Below, one piece after another: positions 7,341-11,759 of a stretch of 11,759 bases of DNA (position 1 is its first letter; every line of letters begins with the position of its first letter). The position numbers and the translations under genes were made by a program. The stretch spans positions 1-11,759 of the forward strand of contig JABHEX010000044.1 of NCBI GenBank assembly GCA_018676385.1, in the 5' to 3' direction. The notes below the pieces were generated by a model that had not been told where the DNA came from, did not search any database, and saw only the letters and a list, made by a program, of their open reading frames with translations. The DNA is from Akkermansiaceae bacterium. GTDB lineage: Bacteria; Verrucomicrobiota; Verrucomicrobiia; Verrucomicrobiales; Akkermansiaceae.

Positions 7341-7427
7341 TAGTTGGTTGTTTCTAACAATTATTAATACAACCGAGCCTCTACGTGCCCATTCATTCAA
7401 CGCATTATCCCCTTTGCCACCAACTAA

Positions 7428-8900
7428 TCAATAGTCTTTACCTTGCGCACTTTGATCAACGGATTTTCGCCAAGTATCAAATATCTTGGCCATCTTTGAC
7501 AGGACTTCCGGCTTTTCCGCCACAAGGTTATTTTTTTCCGAGGAGTCCTTACTAAGGTCATAGAGCTCCCATTCTTTGGCCTTTTTATTCTTTTTCCCTT
7601 TGTAGATCTTATATTGATTACCAATTAAGGACGACTGTCCTGCGTAAATAAAACCAATGGGTGAGGAACGTTTATTTACTGTTCCATCGATCAGTGGAAG
7701 CAGGCTAACACCATCGATTGGGCGGGCATCGGGCATCGTAAAACCAGTGATTTTCATGATAGTAGGAAAGTAGTCCATCGTTCCTGCAGGAAATGCTGTA
7801 CGCCGTGTTTGTTTAATGCGTGCCGGCCACTCGATTAAACCCGGCACACGGATACCACCCTCTTTCAAGCTGCGTTTTCTTCCTGAGAAATTTGCGGACG
7901 ATCCAGGGCCACCCGTTTTTCCTTCTGGGCCGTTGTCGCTGGTAAAAGCAAGCAGGGTATTTTCCGCAACCCCCAGCTCACGCAGAGCCTTTCTGAGTCT
8001 TCCGATCTGGTCATCCACCGCCGTCACACATCCGTAGTAGTTTGCATGATAAGCATCTCTGGCATCAGGATAGAGATCCGTATGTTTCTCTCCTGCAACG
8101 ACAGGTAGGTGTGGCGCATGCAACCATATGACAACCAGGAATGGTTTGTCAGACTTTACGCATTTCTCAATAAACGGAATGGCACGATCCATAATGATTT
8201 TCGAATCATCACCTGCCAAGGTCGTGGGATTCACCATTTGATCTGGTCCTGTCCAGTAATACGTATTGTATGCAACACGCTCATCACCCTGGCGAATTGG
8301 CCACCATCCTTGTCGAGATGGCCTACGAAAGTCACCTTTTGCAGTCGCTCCTGGTTTTACCATTGGATCATAAGTTGGAGTTTTTGCCTCCGTGGCAAAA
8401 GTCACATCCACACCATGCTCCCACGGCGGTGAGTAGTCATTCACCCCCTTCGGGCCTCCACGATTAGATTCCTTGACGGTTTTGCTTAGCGTTCCTAGGT
8501 GCCATTTGCCGAAGTGTCCCGTACGGTAACCTTTCGACTTCAGCGCTTCGTAAATAGTAACCTCCTCAGGTTTCATGTGGCCTTTATTGGCATTCGTAAT
8601 TCCGTAGCGATAAGGATTTCTTCCTGTCACCACGCTACCGCGCGTTGGCGAGCACACGGCGGACGCAGCATAGAATCGATCAAACACCAGAGACTGGCTT
8701 GCCATTTTATCGAGTTGCGGAGTTTTAATTTTTTTCCCTCCGTTAAAACCAACATCACCCCAACCAAGATCATCACACATAACTAATATGATGTTAGTTC
8801 TTAATGAGGTTTTCACTCCTAGCACTTGCGGTATAGGCGCACCGATTACTGCAAGCAGCGTAAATCCGCATGTTACTATAATGATGAGCGATTGATTCAT
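7428..8900 (-). CDS. Secreted type I sulfatase, CSPTR formylglycine motif
   Basis: A 490-aa sulfatase with an N-terminal hydrophobic signal (MNQSLIIIVTCGFTLLAVIG, cleavage near residue 20). The active site is complete: metal ligands Asp43-Asp44 in MCDDLGWGDVG, formylglycine precursor Cys83 in CSPTRGSVVTG with Arg87, GKWHLG with Lys132 and His134, WLHAPHLPV with His264, FTSDNGPEG with Asp322 and Asn323, and GRKRSLKEGGIRVP with Lys342. The C-terminal subdomain ends with YKIYKGKKNKKAKEWELYDL and SSEKNNLV. The overall pattern is like arylsulfatase/GalNAc-6-sulfatase relatives, but the substrate is unknown. The cysteine needs conversion by anSME or FGE, not encoded in this window. Its ATG overlaps the stop of the upstream sulfatase by 4 nt (ATGA), so the two are translationally coupled and probably act on related substrates. 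Confidence 0.95.
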   Translation of the reverse strand: MNQSLIIIVTCGFTLLAVIGAPIPQVLGVKTSLRTNIILVMCDDLGWGDVGFNGGKKIKTPQLDKMASQSLVFDRFYAASAVCSPTRGSVVTGRNPYRYGITNANKGHMKPEEVTIYEALKSKGYRTGHFGKWHLGTLSKTVKESNRGGPKGVNDYSPPWEHGVDVTFATEAKTPTYDPMVKPGATAKGDFRRPSRQGWWPIRQGDERVAYNTYYWTGPDQMVNPTTLAGDDSKIIMDRAIPFIEKCVKSDKPFLVVIWLHAPHLPVVAGEKHTDLYPDARDAYHANYYGCVTAVDDQIGRLRKALRELGVAENTLLAFTSDNGPEGKTGGPGSSANFSGRKRSLKEGGIRVPGLIEWPARIKQTRRTAFPAGTMDYFPTIMKITGFTMPDARPIDGVSLLPLIDGTVNKRSSPIGFIYAGQSSLIGNQYKIYKGKKNKKAKEWELYDLSKDSSEKNNLVAEKPEVLSKMAKIFDTWRKSVDQSAQGKDY

Positions 8901-10321
8901 TTTTTCAATAGCTCAAACTCAGGGTTTACACATTTAGCACCCCAACGCTTGTAGACGGCGCGCAGATTTGCCTTCGACTCCGGTTGTTCTCCTTGATCAC
9001 CCGTTTCCTTGATCCATTTATTCAGTAGCTCACGATGACGTTTGAGTTCCGCAACGAACTCAGCGCTTCCCGCGAGGTTATTCACTTGGTGAAGGTCTTT
9101 TTCCATGTCGTATAGTTCCTCGGCAGGGCGCTTACCAAAAAATGCCCACTCGGGAATTTTGCCGAGTTTTCCGGATGCGTGCAGCTCGCGGAGTCGCTTA
9201 GTCGGTCCTTGTGGGTCACGGTATTGTGCCTGCAACAAAATTCTATCAGTTAAAAAATTACGTATATAACGGAACTTCTCCGTGCGCACCGTGCGGATGC
9301 GGTCGATTGTGTAATCACAGCGGTCGCGTGCGGACACGACGTGATCGCGTTTTTGGTATCCCTCTGCAAACAAATCTTGCCCGTGCAAGTAATCGGGTAA
9401 TTCGATCCCCGCCAAAGCCAGAGTTGTGGCGGATATATCGAGTGCACTGATCATTTCCTTGCGTACAGCCTTCTCAGGAATACCTGGACCTGAAATGATC
9501 AGCGGCACATGAACACCTCCCTCGTAACAAAATTGCTTGTGACGTAGGGAGTGATTATTCCCGTGATCGGAAAAGAAAAAGACAATCGTATTTTCTAACA
9601 GACCGTCATCTTTTAACCGATCCATGATTTTTCTCACGTCCTGATCAGTAACCCGCACGGTGTCGTAGTGGTGTGCCCATTCCTTGCGAAACATCTCCTC
9701 GTCTGGGAAGTATGGAGGTACTTTCATCGTTGATGGATCGGCTTTATCCTTCAGCCCTCTGGTTCCCGCTTTTCCTCCTTTTAGCTGAATCTGCCCAAAC
9801 CATGGTTTCCCCTTCGTCACTCCAACCCAGTCCATCTTACCTACTTTGATGGAGAACCGCTGATTTTTCCCGGGCTTAAGTTTTGGGTTACCCACAGAGT
9901 AATGCTCGTCTCGCTTGTAGATAAAATTATAGTCATCTTTGCCTTTGTTGAACGTCTCATACCCGTGCTCCAGGAATATTTGTGGTAGGGTCTTGATGCC
10001 ATCTGGCAAATAAATCTCAGATTCCTTTGTCCGTGATGACCGATGCTGGTGCGTTCCGGTTGTGGTTTGATAAACGCCGGTGATCATCGCTGATCGACAT
10101 GCCGAACAGACTGGAGCGGGAACGTAACAGCGGGTGAACCTAACTCCTGTAGCGGTGAGCTTATCGAGTGCAGGTGTCTTGCCTGCATTGGTAGAGTACC
10201 CATAAGATTCCATCCATGGCGAGAGATCTTCGCAATAAATCCAGAGGATGTTCGGCTTTTTGGCTAACAGAGGTGATAGAAATAAAAACGAAGAGCCAAT
10301 TATTAAACAGAAACATTTCAT
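8897..10321 (-). CDS. Secreted type I sulfatase, CSACR formylglycine motif
   Basis: A 474-aa sulfatase with a signal peptide (MKCFCLIIGSSFLFLSPLLA, cleavage near residue 20). Active-site variants differ from the partner gene. Metal ligands are Glu31-Asp32 in IYCEDLSPW rather than Asp-Asp. The formylglycine motif is CSACRSAMITG with Cys72, Ala74 in place of Pro, and Arg76. The usual GKWH is NKGKDDYNF (Lys128), and the later metal site is FSDHG (Asp252-His253) rather than DNG, with a Lys at 262 before YEGGVHVPL. These are the signs of a distinct sulfatase subgroup common in Planctomycetota, Verrucomicrobiota and Bacteroidota, some members of which resemble heparan N-sulfatase or iduronate sulfatase; I cannot assign the substrate. 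It is the first gene of the two-sulfatase operon, with a TATAAT box only 11 nt before its ATG and no Shine-Dalgarno sequence. Confidence 0.93.
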   Translation of the reverse strand: MKCFCLIIGSSFLFLSPLLAKKPNILWIYCEDLSPWMESYGYSTNAGKTPALDKLTATGVRFTRCYVPAPVCSACRSAMITGVYQTTTGTHQHRSSRTKESEIYLPDGIKTLPQIFLEHGYETFNKGKDDYNFIYKRDEHYSVGNPKLKPGKNQRFSIKVGKMDWVGVTKGKPWFGQIQLKGGKAGTRGLKDKADPSTMKVPPYFPDEEMFRKEWAHHYDTVRVTDQDVRKIMDRLKDDGLLENTIVFFFSDHGNNHSLRHKQFCYEGGVHVPLIISGPGIPEKAVRKEMISALDISATTLALAGIELPDYLHGQDLFAEGYQKRDHVVSARDRCDYTIDRIRTVRTEKFRYIRNFLTDRILLQAQYRDPQGPTKRLRELHASGKLGKIPEWAFFGKRPAEELYDMEKDLHQVNNLAGSAEFVAELKRHRELLNKWIKETGDQGEQPESKANLRAVYKRWGAKCVNPEFELLKK

Positions 10322-10332
10322 ATTGTGTGAGT

Positions 10333-10359
10333 ATTATATGAATATTAAATGACCTGCAA
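10333..10359 (-). promoter_or_regulatory. Candidate promoter of the sulfatase operon, possibly leaderless
   Basis: On the minus strand, TTGCAG (10359-10354) and a perfect TATAAT (10338-10333) are separated by 15 nt. The TATAAT ends 11 nt before the ATG at 10321, so transcription would start within about five bases of the start codon. No Shine-Dalgarno sequence is present, which fits a leaderless mRNA. The spacing is short of the ideal 17 nt and the flank is AT-rich, so the box could be chance. Confidence 0.45.
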
Positions 10360-10400
10360 TCTTGTTTAAGAGCATACCAATCATGCAGTTCTGATAAACC

Positions 10401-10417
10401 TATTGGTTAAGCCAATA
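10401..10417. repeat. Short inverted repeat TATTGG-N5-CCAATA
   Basis: Perfect 6-bp arms (10401-10406 and 10412-10417) around TTAAG. There is no T-run on either side, so it is not a convincing terminator for the phosphatase gene. Its direct contact with the next palindrome suggests a protein-binding region instead. Confidence 0.35.
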
Positions 10418-10433
10418 TATTCATCATGAATAT
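10417..10433. promoter_or_regulatory. 17-nt palindrome, candidate operator
   Basis: ATATTCATCATGAATAT has perfect 8-bp arms around a single central C. The size and symmetry fit a dimeric helix-turn-helix regulator. It lies 96 nt upstream of the sulfatase ATG, and half of it recurs beside the TATAAT box. No binding protein can be named. Confidence 0.4.
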
Positions 10434-10494
10434 TAGCCCGGAGTTTGTTCGTGTCGTGGTGTCGCTGCATAGTGGGCCCAGCATCAACCTAACC

Positions 10495-11733
10495 TTATTC
10501 CTTCTTGGTAAGCTCTGAGAGTTTCCAGGTGCGCTCATCGCTCACAGACCCATCTTTCTGAACAACGCGCACCATCACAATAGGATCACTTTGGGTAGTA
10601 TCAAAGTCGATGGTCGCAAAAGACAGTTTTTTACTATTTGCAATACCTGACGAGATCACCTCAACAAGTGGATAGCCTACGCGATCAGATTCATTGTTTA
10701 CTGCTATTATCGATTTGTGGATGTCTCCGGAACAGTAGATTACGCCTGATATATTATGTTCCTTGAGGCTATCCAATAATCGATGTCTGGAAAAGGTATA
10801 GATACTCCAGCCATCATCCTTACTATGTTGTAAAGTACTTCCTGAAGCTATCACTTTAAACTTCGCTTTCGATGCCTTAAGGCCCGCAAGTAACCACGCA
10901 AATTGAGCATCTCCTAACATCCGCTTTTTTTTATTGTCTGGTGCCTTATCGGGAGACCGGTGATACCGACTATCGACCACAAAAAAATCCACATCTCCAC
11001 GCTTGAACTGGTAAAATGCGCCTGGGGTATTAGCTGTTCCCGCCGCGGGATTTGCCCAGAACTGGTTCCACCCTTTCAGCGAGTTTTCTTTTCCTGCAGC
11101 CGTGCCGTCGGAGTTGTTAGGGCCGTAATCATGGTCGTCCCACATCGCGTAGGTCGGCACTTGCCGGATCACTTCCGCAAACTCAGGCACACTACGGTAG
11201 CGCAAATGATGTTGCCACTGCATCGCCGGCCTAGTGGTATCGGCATAATGTGTATCGCCGACTGTTAAGTGGAAATCAGGCTTCTGATCGAGCAATACCT
11301 TCCATGAGCCAAGGGGCATTCCAATCTTCATACATGAGGTCAGAACTAAACGGAATTTCCCAGAAGATCCTGTCACTGGAGCAGTCTTGAATGAACCGGA
11401 CCAGGCCTCGTTCTGTTTTCCATTCACCGAGACACGATACTGGTAAACCGTTTCAGGCATCAGTGATGGCAGTGTGCCGGTGTAGGGAACGCCTCCCAAA
11501 TCTGCGGCGGGCTGTTTTTCCTCCGTCAGAAGCACGCTAACATCTGCATCGCCTCCACTGAATTTTACCGCTACTTCCATGCCCTCGGGAGCATACATCC
11601 AGATATCTGCACTCTGATCCGTGACCTGCCCAACCAATGGCCCGACGATTTTATCCTCAGCTGTCAACGCTCCCGCGCCGATTGTGCAAAAAAGTAATAA
11701 CGCGCCAGCCAGTCCGTTTTTTCCAGTCATCAT
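10495..11733 (-). CDS. PhoD-like metallophosphatase (alkaline phosphatase D family)
   Basis: A 412-aa secreted protein with a signal sequence (MMTGKNGLAGALLLFCTIGA, cleavage probably after ALTA at residue 25). Residues about 28-118 are the fibronectin-like N-terminal PhoD domain (VGQVTDQSADIWMYAPEG and YQYRVSVNG). The catalytic domain has LTVGDTHYAD (Asp160, Tyr163, Asp165), AMWDDHDYGPNNSDG (Asp199-Asp200-His201-Asp202), VVDSRYHRS (Asp254, Arg256) and CSGDIHKS (Asp338, His340), all in the usual order of PhoD-type calcium/iron phosphatases. The family releases phosphate from mono- or diesters outside the cytoplasm. An ATG one codon downstream is an equally possible start. It precedes the sulfatase pair on the same strand by 173 nt, so it may be a separate transcription unit. 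Nothing in the sequence shows a Pho-box. The exact substrate is unknown. Confidence 0.92.
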   Translation of the reverse strand: MMTGKNGLAGALLLFCTIGAGALTAEDKIVGPLVGQVTDQSADIWMYAPEGMEVAVKFSGGDADVSVLLTEEKQPAADLGGVPYTGTLPSLMPETVYQYRVSVNGKQNEAWSGSFKTAPVTGSSGKFRLVLTSCMKIGMPLGSWKVLLDQKPDFHLTVGDTHYADTTRPAMQWQHHLRYRSVPEFAEVIRQVPTYAMWDDHDYGPNNSDGTAAGKENSLKGWNQFWANPAAGTANTPGAFYQFKRGDVDFFVVDSRYHRSPDKAPDNKKKRMLGDAQFAWLLAGLKASKAKFKVIASGSTLQHSKDDGWSIYTFSRHRLLDSLKEHNISGVIYCSGDIHKSIIAVNNESDRVGYPLVEVISSGIANSKKLSFATIDFDTTQSDPIVMVRVVQKDGSVSDERTWKLSELTKKE

Positions 11734-11759
11734 TATATGATACTGATATACCCCTATGC

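Larger units (their letters stand above)
10338..10435 (-). repeat. Direct repeat of TAATATTCAT in sulfatase upstream region
   Basis: The 10-mer TAATATTCAT (minus strand) occurs exactly twice in the 173-nt gap, at 10347-10338 and 10435-10426, 88 nt apart and in the same orientation. The first copy fills the spacer next to the TATAAT box; the second forms half of a 17-nt palindrome. The arrangement is what a two-site repressor or activator would need, but the region is AT-rich and no regulator gene is visible. Confidence 0.4.

Noticed and set aside
7344..7376. TTGGTTGT/ACAACCGA stem between rsuA and the sulfatase operon as a bidirectional terminator
   Set aside because: About 8 bp including a G-T pair, a loop of 17 nt, and no T-run on either side; too weak to call.
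10418..10475. Possible 25-aa minus-strand small peptide in the gap before the sulfatase operon
   Set aside because: Very short, no ribosome-binding site, and it runs through the palindromes; no coding support.
11731..11738. TATAAT at the start of the PhoD-like gene as its -10 box
   Set aside because: It overlaps the first ATG, so transcription would begin inside the coding sequence and before any good alternative start.

Overview
The window looks like a chromosomal piece of a bacterium of the Planctomycetota-Verrucomicrobiota-Lentisphaerota type, probably a marine or host-associated sulfated-glycan degrader. This is inferred from content: three type I sulfatases, two secreted SGNH/GDSL hydrolases and a PhoD-like phosphatase in under 12 kb, nearly all with signal peptides. 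Base composition is mid-range, and most start codons lack a Shine-Dalgarno sequence. The phylum assignment is inference from gene families, not from a marker gene.

Layout. At 1-666 (+) lies the 3' part of a sulfatase whose start is outside the window. After a 134-nt gap, 801-5727 (+) carries four very tightly packed genes. They are a GcvT-like folate-dependent aminomethyltransferase, a CrtI/PYROXD2-like FAD oxidoreductase (1-nt TAATG overlap), a 432-aa SGNH hydrolase with an unassigned N-terminal region (7-nt gap), and a 263-aa SGNH hydrolase (11-nt overlap). The next 329 nt (5728-6056) hold no intact gene. On the minus strand they do contain what looks like a small frameshifted gene (5740-5972).

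A small minus-strand lipoprotein (6057-6605) and rsuA (6654-7340, +, 16S rRNA pseudouridine synthase) are divergent across about 48 nt. rsuA is the only clear housekeeping gene. From 7428 to 11733 everything is on the minus strand: a PhoD-like phosphatase (10495-11733), then a 173-nt regulatory-looking gap, then two sulfatases overlapping by ATGA (8897-10321 followed by 7428-8900). The gap holds a TATAAT box 11 nt from a sulfatase start codon, plus palindromes and a repeated 10-mer.

How the genes may work together (inference). The sulfatases and phosphatase would remove sulfate and phosphate esters outside the cytoplasm, and the SGNH enzymes would remove acyl groups. The coupled GcvT-like/FAD pair, without signal peptides, would act in the cytoplasm on a methylated compound and pass a one-carbon unit to tetrahydrofolate. 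Co-transcription of that pair with secreted esterases, in a sulfatase-rich region, is the most unusual feature here. It suggests a route for stripping a substrate that is sulfated, acylated and methylated, though no substrate can be read from the sequence.
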